Source of the DNA: CBDFKF01 sp965248765
GTDB taxonomy: Bacteria > Pseudomonadota > Alphaproteobacteria > VGEJ01
Direction of reading: 5' to 3'
DNA: 64,000 bases
Assembly: GCA_965248765.1 (NCBI GenBank)
Contig: CBDFKF010000004.1
Span: 62,001 to 126,000, forward strand
A model generated the notes under the pieces. The model searched no databases. It was not told where the DNA came from and was given only the letters and a program-made list of their open reading frames with translations. A program made the position numbers and the translations under genes. This document shows positions 34,726-43,400 of this stretch, piece after piece. The first letter of the stretch is position 1, and the number at the start of each line of letters is the position of its first letter.

Positions 34726-36599
34726 AGCGCGATCGCAGTCGAAACAAGGCGTTTACCCGGCGCGCGGCGCTGCTCGCTGGCGGCCAGGCCGCGCTGCTGG
34801 CTGTGTTGGTCGGCCGGCTCTACGACCTCCAGGTCGTTCAGTCCCACCAATACAAGATGCTGGCCGATGAGAACCGCATCAACTTGCGGCTCCTGCCGCC
34901 TCGGCGCGGGCGCATTCTCGATCGATTCGGTGTCGAGCTCGCGAACAATCGGCGCAACTATCGGGTCGTCCTGGTGCCGGAAGAGACCAACGATGTCGAA
35001 GGCACCCTCAATGCTTTGGCCGGGCTGATCCCGCTCAGCGACCACGAACGCCGCAAGGTCATGCGCGAGGTCGCGCGCAACCGGCCGTTTGTTCCCGTCA
35101 CGGCGGTCGAGAACCTCTCGTGGGAGGAGTTTGCGCGAGTCAATGTCCACACGCCGGACCTGCCGGGTATCCAGCCCGAGGTTGGCGAATCGCGCCACTA
35201 CCCGCTCGGCGAGCCGTTCGGTCATGTCGTTGGTTATGTGGCCGCGGTGGCCGACGACGAGTTGACGGGCGATCCGCTGCTGGAACTGCCGGGCTTCCGT
35301 ATCGGCAAGAGCGGAATCGAGAAGACGTACGATCTCGCGCTTCGCGGCACGGCCGGCAACAGCCAGGTGGAGGTGAACGCCTTCGGCCGCGTCATCCGCG
35401 AGCTCGCGCGCGACGACGGCGAGGCAGGCGCCGACACCGTGCTAACGATCGATGCCGACCTTCAACGCATGGTCTACGGGCGACTCGAAGGCGAGAGCGG
35501 TGCGGTCGCCGTCCTCGACGTGCACAGCGGCGAGGTCTTGGCCCTCGTCTCCGTGCCCGGTTTCGATCCGAACGTCTTTAATTTGGGGCTCAGCCAGGAA
35601 ACTTGGCATAGCTTGCTCCAGGACCCCAAGACGCCGCTGATCAACAAGGCGATCGCCGGCCAATACCCGCCGGGCTCGACGTTCAAGATGATTGTTGGGC
35701 TGGCGGCGTTGGAAGCCGGCATCATCTCCCCCAGCCACTCGGTCGTCTGTACTGGGTCGGTGCAGCTCGGCAATCACAAGTTCCACTGCTGGAAGCGCGG
35801 TGGCCACGGCCGCGTCGATTTAGGGCAGGCCTTTGAGCGATCGTGCGATTCCTTCTTCTACGACGTTGCCCGCCGTGTCGGCGTCAATCGCATTGCCGAG
35901 ATGGCTGAGCGCTTCGGGTTGGGCCGCGCCTCGGACATCGAGCTCCCGTCTGAGAGCGGTGGTCTCATACCTACGAAGGAATGGAAACAGGCGGTCCGCG
36001 GCGAGCCGTGGCAGCAGGGAGAGACGTTGGTTACCGGAATCGGCCAGGGCTTCGTGCTGACCACGCCGCTTCAACTGGCCGTCATGACCGCACGGATTGC
36101 CAACGGCGGCATCGCCATCCAGCCGCGGTTGGTCCGGGCAGCCGCGGACGAAGACCAGACGGCCGAGGCAGCAGAAGCTCGGCCCACGGTTGGCGTCAGC
36201 GATGCCTCGCTCAGCGTGATCCGCGCTGGCATGGCGAGGGTCACGGGTGCGCCGACCGGAACCGCGTATCGATCACGCATCGTCGAGCCCGAGTACGCGA
36301 TGGCCGGCAAGACCGGCACCTCGCAGGTGCGCCGCATCACCAAACGCGAGCGGCTGAGCGGCATTAGCAAGAACCAAGAGAAACCGTGGGTCGAGCGCGA
36401 CCATGCGTTGTTCGTCGCGTATGCGCCGGTCGAGGCGCCCCGGTACGCCATCGCGGTAATCATCGAGCACGGCGGCTTGGGCTCCAAGGCTGCGGCGCCG
36501 ATCGCGCGCGATATCTTGCTTGAAGTGCAACGCCGCGACCCGGTCGGACGGCTGGTCGATCGGCCGTCTCGCTCGGTGCGCGCAACGGACTCGGGTTAG
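34722..36599 (+). CDS. mrdA: Penicillin-binding protein 2 (elongasome transpeptidase)
   Basis: A 625-residue class B PBP. It has an N-terminal anchor (about 13-35), a dimerisation/pedestal domain with RGRILDRFGVELANN and an RHYPLGEPFGHVVGYV segment, and a transpeptidase domain with catalytic Ser319 in PGSTFK, SCDSFFY as the second motif and KTGTSQV as the third. It crosslinks peptidoglycan with RodA during elongation. Start at the ATG overlapping the mreD stop. Confidence 0.96.
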   Translation: MKRDRSRNKAFTRRAALLAGGQAALLAVLVGRLYDLQVVQSHQYKMLADENRINLRLLPPRRGRILDRFGVELANNRRNYRVVLVPEETNDVEGTLNALAGLIPLSDHERRKVMREVARNRPFVPVTAVENLSWEEFARVNVHTPDLPGIQPEVGESRHYPLGEPFGHVVGYVAAVADDELTGDPLLELPGFRIGKSGIEKTYDLALRGTAGNSQVEVNAFGRVIRELARDDGEAGADTVLTIDADLQRMVYGRLEGESGAVAVLDVHSGEVLALVSVPGFDPNVFNLGLSQETWHSLLQDPKTPLINKAIAGQYPPGSTFKMIVGLAALEAGIISPSHSVVCTGSVQLGNHKFHCWKRGGHGRVDLGQAFERSCDSFFYDVARRVGVNRIAEMAERFGLGRASDIELPSESGGLIPTKEWKQAVRGEPWQQGETLVTGIGQGFVLTTPLQLAVMTARIANGGIAIQPRLVRAAADEDQTAEAAEARPTVGVSDASLSVIRAGMARVTGAPTGTAYRSRIVEPEYAMAGKTGTSQVRRITKRERLSGISKNQEKPWVERDHALFVAYAPVEAPRYAIAVIIEHGGLGSKAAAPIARDILLEVQRRDPVGRLVDRPSRSVRATDSG

Positions 36600-36604
36600 C
36601 AGCC

Positions 36605-37747
36605 GTGAGCATCGGCCTGCAGGACGTCAACCTTTCGCTGCGCCAGAAGCTGTGGGGGCTGAACTGGGGACTAGTCCTGCTGATCTGCCTGGTAACGGCC
36701 ATCGGCATCGGCATTCTGCTCTCCTCGACCAACGGCCAATGGGACGGCCTGGTGACGCGGCAGGCTATACGTTTTGGCGTGGCGCTGGCGGTGATGTTCG
36801 CCGTGGCGCTGACCGATATCCGGTTCTGGCTGCGCTACGCCTACGTCATCTACGCGGTCGCACTAGTGCTGCTCGTCGCGGTGGAGTTGGTCGGGTCCGT
36901 TGGCATGGGCGCACAGCGCTGGATCGATGTCGGCTTCGTGCGGCTACAACCGTCCGAGCTGATGAAGGTCGCGCTCGTGCTGGCCCTGGCCCGCTACTTT
37001 CACGGCTTCACGCCGGAAGATGCTGGGCGGTTGCGTTGGCTGGTCGTGCCGTTGGTCATAATCGCGGCGCCAGTGGCGTTGGTGCTGCGTCAGCCCGATC
37101 TCGGGACGGCTGCGCTGCTGGCGATCGGCGGCGCCGTGATGCTGATGCTGGCCGGCGTCCGCATGTGGCAATTCGGGGTCGTGATCGTCGGCACGATCGG
37201 CGCGATCCCCTTCGTATGGCGACTGCTGCACGACTATCAGCAGGAACGTATTTTGACGTTTCTCGATTCTGAGCGCGACCCGCTGGGCGCTGGCTACCAT
37301 ATCCTGCAGTCCAAGATCGCCCTGGGCTCTGGCGGGCTGTTCGGCCGCGGCTACATGCAGGGCACGCAGACTCACCTCAACTTCCTACCCGAAAAGCAGA
37401 CCGACTTCGCGTTCACAATGCTGGCCGAAGAGTTTGGGTTGGTTGGTGGTGTGGCGCTGGTCCTTCTTTATGTCTTGATCCTCGCCCATTGCGTGGCCAC
37501 GGCGCTGCGGGCGCGCGGCCACTTCGGCCGCCTGTTGGCGATGGGGGTCGCCAACACGTTTTTCCTGTACGCGTTCATCAACATCGCCATGGTCACGGGC
37601 CTCATTCCCGTAGTCGGCGTTCCGCTGCCGCTAATCTCGTATGGCGGTACGGCGATGATCACGCTGCTCGCCGGCTTCGGGCTGATCATGTGCGTCTCGA
37701 TCCACCGCGACGTGCAGATCCCGCGGCGGCACGGCCTCGACACCTAG
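36605..37747 (+). CDS. rodA: RodA, SEDS peptidoglycan glycosyltransferase
   Basis: A 380-residue polytopic SEDS protein with about 10 transmembrane helices. LRQPDLGTAALLA, the catalytic-loop region ALGSGGLFGRGYMQGTQTHL, FLPEKQTDFAFTMLAEEFG and VTGLIPVVGVPLPLISYGG are diagnostic. GTG start at 36605, 5 nt after mrdA. It polymerises glycan strands in complex with PBP2. Confidence 0.96.
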   Translation: MSIGLQDVNLSLRQKLWGLNWGLVLLICLVTAIGIGILLSSTNGQWDGLVTRQAIRFGVALAVMFAVALTDIRFWLRYAYVIYAVALVLLVAVELVGSVGMGAQRWIDVGFVRLQPSELMKVALVLALARYFHGFTPEDAGRLRWLVVPLVIIAAPVALVLRQPDLGTAALLAIGGAVMLMLAGVRMWQFGVVIVGTIGAIPFVWRLLHDYQQERILTFLDSERDPLGAGYHILQSKIALGSGGLFGRGYMQGTQTHLNFLPEKQTDFAFTMLAEEFGLVGGVALVLLYVLILAHCVATALRARGHFGRLLAMGVANTFFLYAFINIAMVTGLIPVVGVPLPLISYGGTAMITLLAGFGLIMCVSIHRDVQIPRRHGLDT

Positions 37748-37763
37748 GCCGCGACAGCGACCT

Positions 37764-38561
37764 TCACTTGCCAGAAAATCGCGGCTCGCGCTTCGCGACG
37801 AAGGCGGCGACCCCTTCCTCGAAGTCCGCGGTGGCGGCGCTCTTGCCAAGCTTCGCGGCTTCGGCCTCGAGCTGGGCTTCGAGGGTGCTCGACCACGAGG
37901 CATTGAGGAGCGCTTTGGCGTTGGCGTAGGCTCGGGTCGGCCCGGCCGCGAGGCGCTCGGCGAGCGCGGCGGTTTCGGCGGCGAGGCGCGCATCCGGCAC
38001 CACGCGATTGAGCAGTCCCGCTTCGTGCGCGGTGGCGGCATCGAAGCGCTCTGCCAACAGCACCAACTCCTTGGCCCGACGCTCGCCGATAAGGCGCGGC
38101 AGGAAGTACGTGCTGCCACCGTCCGGGCTCAGCCCGATGCGGGTGTAAGCCAGCGTGAAGTAGGCGGTCTCGGCAGCGATCGCCATATCGCATGCGGCGA
38201 CCAGGCTCACCCCGAAGCCTGCCGCGGCGCCGCGAACGCTGGCGATGCACGGTTTGGCCAAGCGACGCAACGCCATGATCGAACGGTGGACCTGGCCGGC
38301 CAAGTGCTCGAACTGCTGTCCCCGCTCGGCCCGCTCGGCCGCCATGGCGCTGGCGAACATCTTGATGTCGCCGCCACTGCAGAAATTGCCGTCAGCGCCG
38401 GAAAGGACAACGCAGCGAACCTGCGTATCGCGCGACAGCTCGCCAAGCGCCGCCACCAGCGCCTCCGCCATCTCGGCATTGAGGGCATTGCGACTGGCGG
38501 GGCGATTGAGCGTCAGCGTGGCGATCGCGCCGTCATGCGCGACGTCGAGGGGCTCGTTCAT
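37764..38561 (-). CDS. Enoyl-CoA hydratase/isomerase (crotonase) family protein
   Basis: A 265-residue crotonase-fold protein. NRPASRNALNAEM, GADGNFCSGGDIKMF (first oxyanion-hole strand) and SVRGAAAGFGVSLVAACDMA (second oxyanion Gly) are clear. FTLAYTRIGLSPDGGSTYFL carries Asp in the second acidic position and resembles PaaG/PaaB-type isomerases. At the first catalytic position the usual Glu is not obvious, so hydratase versus isomerase is unresolved. Convergent with rodA. Confidence 0.85.
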   Translation of the reverse strand: MNEPLDVAHDGAIATLTLNRPASRNALNAEMAEALVAALGELSRDTQVRCVVLSGADGNFCSGGDIKMFASAMAAERAERGQQFEHLAGQVHRSIMALRRLAKPCIASVRGAAAGFGVSLVAACDMAIAAETAYFTLAYTRIGLSPDGGSTYFLPRLIGERRAKELVLLAERFDAATAHEAGLLNRVVPDARLAAETAALAERLAAGPTRAYANAKALLNASWSSTLEAQLEAEAAKLGKSAATADFEEGVAAFVAKREPRFSGK

Positions 38562-38613
38562 GTGCGAGGCTTTGTGCGCACCGCCGGCCTAGGGGGGCGC
38601 GCGGATCGGGCCA

Positions 38614-38901
38614 CTAGGCGCCGTCCACCAGGATCATCTCGGAGTTCGCCGCCGCGTGGCGCAAGGCCATCACCGGCCCGTAGTCGGGGGATTCGTAGAA
38701 GGCGTGGGCGGCCTCGAGGCTCGGAAACTCGATCACGACGATGCGCCGATTCTCTTCCGGCCCTTCGAGGGTCTGAACTGGTCCGCCGCGCACGATGAAG
38801 CGCCCCCCGGCAGCGGCGATCGCGTCCGGCGTTTGCGCCGTGTACGTCTTGTAGGCCTCAGGATCGGTGACCTCGACGCGCACGATGACGTAGGCTGGCA
38901 T
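38614..38901 (-). CDS. DUF1330 family protein (dimeric ferredoxin-like fold)
   Basis: A 95-residue protein with MPAYVIVRVEVTDPEAYKTY, AAAGGRFIVRGGPVQTLEG and RRIVVIEFPSLEAAHAFYES, the standard DUF1330 pattern. Start set at the ATG at 38901 (a family-typical N-terminus) although the frame is open to 39042. Function unknown. A second, nonsense-mutated DUF1330 gene is at 54325. Confidence 0.88.
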   Translation of the reverse strand: MPAYVIVRVEVTDPEAYKTYTAQTPDAIAAAGGRFIVRGGPVQTLEGPEENRRIVVIEFPSLEAAHAFYESPDYGPVMALRHAAANSEMILVDGA

Positions 38902-38998
38902 CGGCTCCTCCTCATCCCCTTCTAACAGGCCGGCCAGAGTGGCGCCAGGCCTCCCCGCCGCCGATCCGATCGGCGCGTTGCGGGCCTCGCACGCGACA

Positions 38999-39027
38999 TC
39001 GACAAGCCGACCCCGCTTTGCTATAGG
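38999..39027 (+). promoter_or_regulatory. Sigma-70 promoter of tRNA-Lys
   Basis: TCGACA (38999-39004), 17-nt spacer, TATAGG (39022-39027). Initiation would fall 1-3 nt before the mature tRNA 5' end, or at it. Confidence 0.6.
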
Positions 39028-39034
39028 CGGGGCG

Positions 39035-39110
<76 letters not shown>

Positions 39111-39171
39111 ATCTTTTCAATGGGTTAGAAGGCACATAGGTCAGCCTCGGGTAACTGGTTTTCCTGTCACG

Positions 39172-39247
39172 TCAGCGGGGTTTTCCATTTTTCGTGCCGA
39201 TTCTGTTCCCAAGCCGCACGATTGCGGCCTTGGCCAGCCGCTTCTGG
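39172..39247 (-). pseudogene. C-terminal remnant of the IS-interrupted tyrosine integrase
   Basis: On the minus strand, continuing directly from the target duplication, the frame reads QKRLAKAAIVRLGNRIG and reaches a TGA at 39174-39172. Removing the IS and one copy of the 7-bp duplication joins this in frame to the integrase body at 40684-41622, restoring a normal C-terminus beyond the catalytic Tyr. Confidence 0.75.
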
Positions 39248-40683
39248 GGGTCGTGTCCCTTTGAGTGGTGTAGGAGCTGTGGGTAACCGGCTTGCCGTAG
39301 CGACCGCCAAGAGTTTGGCCTAGGCAAGCCGGTTATCCACAGCGGGCGGTCATCGCGGTTTCCGGTTTAGGGTTGGGTTGTGGCAACGCAACCTGGAACC
39401 AATGGAGACCACGATGACCGACGACATGATGACGCTTCGTAGTTTGCTGGAAAAGAGTTCTGACGCCGATCTGCTGCGCGAGATGATCGGCTTCACCGCC
39501 CAGCGTTTGATGGAACTGGAGGTCCGGGGCCTGACCGGCGCCGGCCACGGCGAGCGTTCGCCGGCGCGCATCAACCACCGCAACGGCTATCGCGACCGGG
39601 TGTGGGAGAGCCGCGCCGGCAGCGTCGCGCTGAACATTCCCAAGCTGCGGAAGGGCTCCTACTTCCCCGGCTTCCTGGAGCCCCGGCGGATGGCCGAGAA
39701 GGCGCTCACGGCGGTGATCCAGGAGGCCTACATCCAGGGCGTCTCGACCCGATCGGTCGATGACCTGGTCCAGGCCATGGGTATGACCGGCATCTCCAAG
39801 AGCCAGGTCTCGCGGCTCTGCGGAGAGATCGACGACAAGGTCCGGACCTTCCTCGAGCGGCCCCTGGAAGGCGACTGGCCCTACCTCTGGCTGGATGCAA
39901 CCTATGTGAAGGTGCGCCAGTCCGGGCGCATCGTCTCGGTCGCGGTGATCGTCGCCGTCGCCGTCAACACCCAGGGCCGGCGCGAGGTCCTCGGCATGGC
40001 GGTCGGCGCCTCGGAGGCCGAGACCTTCTGGACCGAGTTCCTCCGATGCCTGGCCAGACGGGGTTTGCGCGGCGTCACGCTGGTGATCTCCGATGACCAC
40101 AAGGGCCTCAAGGCCGCCGCCGCTCGTGTCCTCAACGCCACTTGGCAGCGCTGCCGGGTGCACTTCATGCGCAACCTCCTGGGCCATGCCGGCAAGCAGG
40201 GCCGGCGCGTGGTCTCCGCCTTCGTCGCCACCGCCTTCGCCCAGGAGGACGCCGCGGCCGCCAAGACCCAGTGGCGCCAGGTGGCCGACCAGCTCCGCCC
40301 CAAGGCGCCCAAGCTGGCAAACCTCATGGACCAAGCCGAGCCCGACGTGCTGGCCTATATGAGCTTCCCCAAGGAGCACCGCACCAAGCTCCACTCGACC
40401 AATCCCCTGGAGCGCCTCAACGGCGAGGTCAAGCGCCGCACCAACGTCGTCGGCATCTTCCCCAACGAGGCCGCCATCACCCGACTGATCGGCGCTATCC
40501 TCATGGAGCAGAACGACGAATGGGCGGTGCAGAGGGCGCGCTACATGACCCTGGAAACCATCGCGCCGGTGAGCGACAATGCCCTCATCAAGATGCCTCC
40601 CGAGGCCGCTCGAGCGATCCGGCTCAGCCCGCCGGACACCGCGACCCGCTCGCGGCTCTTACACCACGTCACGGGACACGATC
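39248..40683 (+). mobile_element. IS256-family insertion sequence (about 1436 bp) inserted in the integrase gene
   Basis: Imperfect terminal inverted repeats of about 29 bp start GGGTCGTGTCCC on the left and GATCGTGTCCC (reverse complement) on the right, both continuing to GTGGTGTA. The flanks share CTTCTGG (39241-39247 and 40684-40690), a 7-bp target duplication, slightly short of the 8-9 bp usual for IS256. It contains one Mutator-type transposase. Confidence 0.88.
39276..39343. repeat. 21-bp inverted repeat inside the IS256 element, upstream of the transposase
   Basis: 39276-39296 and 39323-39343 are reverse complements with one mismatch, separated by 26 nt. As RNA this would be a long stable hairpin lying between the left terminal repeat and the transposase start, suited to blocking read-through transcription from flanking genes. 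Confidence 0.75.
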
Positions 40684-40715
40684 CTTCTGGTCGGCCTGCG
40701 CGGTGTAGCGCGTGA
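39414..40715 (+). CDS. IS256-family (Mutator-type) transposase
   Basis: A DDE transposase of about 433 residues. The first Asp lies in YLWLDATYVKV, the second in VTLVISDDHKGLKAA, and the Glu in STNPLERLNGEVKRRTNVVG. The C-x2-H-like CRVHFMRNLL is typical. ATG at 39414 has a GGAG ribosome site. The frame does not stop inside the element: it runs through the right terminal repeat and ends at 40715 in integrase DNA, so the last ten or so residues are encoded by the target. Confidence 0.93.
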   Translation: MTDDMMTLRSLLEKSSDADLLREMIGFTAQRLMELEVRGLTGAGHGERSPARINHRNGYRDRVWESRAGSVALNIPKLRKGSYFPGFLEPRRMAEKALTAVIQEAYIQGVSTRSVDDLVQAMGMTGISKSQVSRLCGEIDDKVRTFLERPLEGDWPYLWLDATYVKVRQSGRIVSVAVIVAVAVNTQGRREVLGMAVGASEAETFWTEFLRCLARRGLRGVTLVISDDHKGLKAAAARVLNATWQRCRVHFMRNLLGHAGKQGRRVVSAFVATAFAQEDAAAAKTQWRQVADQLRPKAPKLANLMDQAEPDVLAYMSFPKEHRTKLHSTNPLERLNGEVKRRTNVVGIFPNEAAITRLIGAILMEQNDEWAVQRARYMTLETIAPVSDNALIKMPPEAARAIRLSPPDTATRSRLLHHVTGHDPSGRPARCSA

Positions 40716-41622
40716 CCATCGCAGCAGTCTTGTGGCCGAGGATGGCCATGATCTCGCGATCAGTACAGCCCGCCTCTGCCAGCATGTTGCCGGCCGTGTG
40801 GCGTAGCCCGTGAAACGTCAGGCCGTCGAGCCCGCAAACGAGGATGGCCTTTCGCCACTGATGACAGAAGTGATCGGGCTTCCACGGTCGGCCGGTCGAG
40901 GTCGTCAGCATCATTGTGCCGCGGCGGGGGATGGTCGCTAGCACTTCCGCCAGGTGTGGGTGTACGGGAATGTCGAGGCGGGCGCCCGTCTTTGCCTGAG
41001 CGACTGCGATCACGCCGCTATCGTAATGCCGCCACCCGATGGTCAGGCAGTCACCCTCGCGCTGGCCGGTGTAGAGGCCCACTTCCATGGCCCACACCAA
41101 CTCCGATGGCGCCCCCTCCCTAAACCGCTCAATGGCCACCATGGGCCAGCTCTTGTGTCCGGGGCCGGTCTTCAGGAGCTTGGGTCTGGTCGCGGGGTTG
41201 CTGTCGGCCCAGCCGAGGTCCACGCCGATGGCCAACACCCGCCGCAAGACCGCCATGGCGTAGTTGGCTGTCCGGGGTCGATCACTCAGGGTGTCACGTA
41301 GCTCGAGCACAAAAGGCCGGTCGATATCGGTGACCGGGACATCGTCGAAGGTGCCGAGGAAGTCGAGATATCGCAGGTAGTCTTTCTTGGTGCGCTCACG
41401 AAGCGTCGTGAACTCCGGCGCCGCTTTGTAGCGGGCAATGAGCGCGCCCAATGAGCCCTCAGGATGCTCCGCGGTCGTGCCCTCAAGCGTGCCGTTGACG
41501 GCAAGGACACGGGCTGCACGCTGGCCGGCATCGTCTGGCAACCGCTCGCCAGTGCGGCTGTGGTAGTAGTAGATCCGGCCCTTGGCCTTAACCCACTTTA
41601 CGTACTTCAACCTTACCCTCAT
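40669..41622 (-). pseudogene. int: Tyrosine recombinase/phage integrase, C-terminus displaced by IS256
   Basis: The visible frame of 317 residues has an N-terminal Arm-type/SAM-like domain (TLRERTKKDYLRYLDFLGTF) and a catalytic domain with Arg in GLYTGQREGDC, HGLRHTAG (HxxR) and the nucleophile Tyr in MVTRYTAQA. After QADQK the native frame is cut at 40684 and four IS-encoded residues (DRVP) end the protein. All catalytic residues are retained, so some activity is conceivable. It lies by tRNA-Lys and presumably integrated the island there. Confidence 0.85.
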
Positions 41623-41845
41623 GGCCTAGGCGCTCCCTCACCAGTTTTGCTGGCGAGGATGGCCCGAGTCCCGATAGCGCATCAAGCGCCCTGTCGATGG
41701 CGTGACGGTCATAGAGCACGCGGTGGCCGATCCTACGGGGCTCGACCTTGATGTCGCCATTGTCGACGGCCTTGTTGAAAGAGCCGACCGACAGCCCGCA
41801 GTAATGGGCGGCCTCCTTGCGGCTGAGCAAGCGCGGCTCAGGCAC
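41588..41845 (-). CDS. AlpA/excisionase-like helix-turn-helix protein
   Basis: An 85-residue protein with LLSRKEAAHYCGLSVGSFNK, a MerR/AlpA-type winged HTH (HTH_17), followed by VEPRRIGHRVLYDRHAIDRAL. Encoded upstream of and overlapping the integrase by 35 nt, the standard place for an excisionase/recombination directionality factor. Confidence 0.8.
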   Translation of the reverse strand: MPEPRLLSRKEAAHYCGLSVGSFNKAVDNGDIKVEPRRIGHRVLYDRHAIDRALDALSGLGPSSPAKLVRERLGHEGKVEVRKVG

Positions 41846-41853
41846 GGTAGCGC

Positions 41854-42132
41854 CTATTCATCGCACGCCTTGTCACTCCGCTCCCGCTCTGCGGCGACGG
41901 CATCGCGGATGGCGCCATCGCGTAGTTTCAAAAGCGCGCGGACGACATGCTCCCCACAGTCGCTCGCATGGGCCTGCGCTTTGTAGCCGTCACGGTGCGG
42001 GTTGGTCTGGACGCCGCACAGCGGGCACTCTATCCGCTCCGTCTTTTTCGCCCCGCGTGGCCCCGATATCACGCGATGTCCGCGCGCATATTTAAGGACG
42101 ATGCGCCGAAGTGCATTCTCAGCCGGCGTCAC
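41854..42132 (-). CDS. Small phage-type protein with zinc-ribbon-like CPLC motif
   Basis: A 92-residue protein of unknown function. It has a basic N-terminus, CPLCGVQTNPHRDGY and AHASDCGEH, which together could bind one zinc. It overlaps the next upstream gene by ATGA, within a compact minus-strand operon typical of prophage early regions. Confidence 0.6.
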   Translation of the reverse strand: MTPAENALRRIVLKYARGHRVISGPRGAKKTERIECPLCGVQTNPHRDGYKAQAHASDCGEHVVRALLKLRDGAIRDAVAAERERSDKACDE

Positions 42133-42470
42133 TCCGCCATCCCCCTCAGTGCCGCGAGGGCGGCTCGGTATTGGGTATAGAGCCTCACCCGTTTGTCGGT
42201 CGGCAGGTTGTTGAAATGCGTAAGCCGATCAAGGCTTTCGCCGTGCATCGCCCGAACGGCGTTTTCGACCGTGGGCCTGTGTTCCTTGCCTTGTCCTGCC
42301 GCTTCGGCCGCGTCGAGGAAGGCGGCAAGCTCACGCTCCATTTCGGGAACATGGAAGCGCCATTGTTCCTCAACCTCGGCAGCGACCTTCTCGGGCGGCA
42401 TCTCTTCGTCTAGCCATGCAATGAAGTTGCGGGCCCGCTCCCGCGCGCCAGCCTCAAGCGGCGTGGTCAT
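42129..42470 (-). CDS. Hypothetical phage-type protein
   Basis: A 113-residue, mostly helical and charged protein with no motif I recognise. It overlaps both neighbours by 4 nt (ATGA at each end), which is strong evidence that it is translated as part of the operon. Confidence 0.6.
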   Translation of the reverse strand: MTTPLEAGARERARNFIAWLDEEMPPEKVAAEVEEQWRFHVPEMERELAAFLDAAEAAGQGKEHRPTVENAVRAMHGESLDRLTHFNNLPTDKRVRLYTQYRAALAALRGMAE

Positions 42471-42664
42471 CGTGAATGCTTCTCCGCGCGTTTAATTCCC
42501 AAGGCAAACCCGAACACGCCCAGTGCGGCCATACTTCCGAGGCCAGCGCCAATTTGGAGACCGGTTTCCCGCAGCGGTCCACTCGTAGAGGCTCCTACGC
42601 TCACCCCGAAGAGGAGAGCTGCGGCCACGTAACAAACCTCAAGCGTCCAGTGATACCACTTCAT
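42467..42664 (-). CDS. Small membrane protein, phage operon
   Basis: A 65-residue protein with two predicted transmembrane helices (about 7-25 and 38-56). AGGAG precedes the ATG. It has no recognisable family. The size would allow a holin or membrane-exclusion role, but nothing in the sequence supports either specifically. Confidence 0.55.
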   Translation of the reverse strand: MKWYHWTLEVCYVAAALLFGVSVGASTSGPLRETGLQIGAGLGSMAALGVFGFALGIKRAEKHSR

Positions 42665-42673
42665 CCCATGCTC

Positions 42674-42766
42674 CTAGGTTGGCGGGGAGGGCACGGATGG
42701 CGCATGGCTCGCTTCATCCGGCAAAAGCCCTTTGTCCAGGAGCCCGAAGGCGCCCGTGGAAGCCAT
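42674..42766 (-). CDS. 30-codon small ORF in the phage operon
   Basis: ATG at 42766 is preceded by GGGGAGG at good spacing and the frame runs 30 codons to a TAG at 42676-42674, 10 nt before the next ATG. It fills an otherwise empty 138-nt gap in an operon with no other gap. The product (MASTGAFGLLDKGLLP...) is unlike anything I recognise. Confidence 0.35.
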   Translation of the reverse strand: MASTGAFGLLDKGLLPDEASHAPSVPSPPT

Positions 42767-42802
42767 GGCGACCTCCCCATAAGCTGGCGGTCGCGCGGCC
42801 GG

Positions 42803-42997
42803 TCATAGATGTTCCGTCTTATCTGCAAGGACACGAGCCATCAGTACCGGTCGGTTCTCACGAGGTAAGACATCCAGCTTTAGTTGGCGATATCCAACAC
42901 TGACGCCCATCTTCTCGGCTCGACGATGTAGCTCGGTACTTGCTCGGGCGATGGCCCTGTCGCAGCCCTCTACAGGGACGACGATGTAGCCGGTCAT
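42803..42997 (-). CDS. Hypothetical phage-type protein
   Basis: From ATG 42997, preceded by GAGGAACGG, 64 residues (MTGYIVVPVEGCDRAIARAS...). A frame nine codons longer overlaps the upstream gene. No family recognised. Confidence 0.5.
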   Translation of the reverse strand: MTGYIVVPVEGCDRAIARASTELHRRAEKMGVSVGYRQLKLDVLPRENRPVLMARVLADKTEHL

Positions 42998-43004
42998 CCG
43001 TTCC

Positions 43005-43400
43005 TCATCTCCTGGCATCCCCACCCTCCTGCCCCTCGGCCAAGGCGGCGCGGGCTGTGTCTAGGTCAAGAGCATCGCAAACGTCAGCAACCATCATCGC
43101 CATGTTGGCAACGTCGGCCGCTTCTTCGCCTATCTTGTGACGGCTGCTTTTGTACACGGCCCTCAGCAGCTCCTGCCCCTCTTCCAACATGCGAAGAGCC
43201 AGCAACTGCGCATCGTCCTGCTTCCACCCAGGCTTGTGGTCGTTGGCTCGCAACTCCCGCTCCATCAACCACGCGAAGGCCAGCACTTCGGGCCGCATGT
43301 CCAGCGCCTCCCGCAGCCACTCGACCTCGGCGCGGAGGCTGGCAAGCTCCTTCCGCATCTCAGCTTCGTATTCTTCGGCCGGGTCAGCGTCGAAGGCCAT
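43005..43400 (-). CDS. MazG-like phage protein
   Basis: About 131 residues. An N-terminal coiled-coil (about 10-35) precedes FAWLMERELRANDHKPGWK and an EEGQELLRAV...KIGEEAADVANMAMMVADVCD helix pair. This ExxE(12+)ExxD arrangement resembles the all-alpha MazG NTP pyrophosphohydrolase metal site. Phage MazG-like proteins may hydrolyse non-canonical NTPs or lower ppGpp. The start at 43400 overlaps the upstream stop; one codon earlier is also an ATG. Confidence 0.6.
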   Translation of the reverse strand: MAFDADPAEEYEAEMRKELASLRAEVEWLREALDMRPEVLAFAWLMERELRANDHKPGWKQDDAQLLALRMLEEGQELLRAVYKSSRHKIGEEAADVANMAMMVADVCDALDLDTARAALAEGQEGGDARR

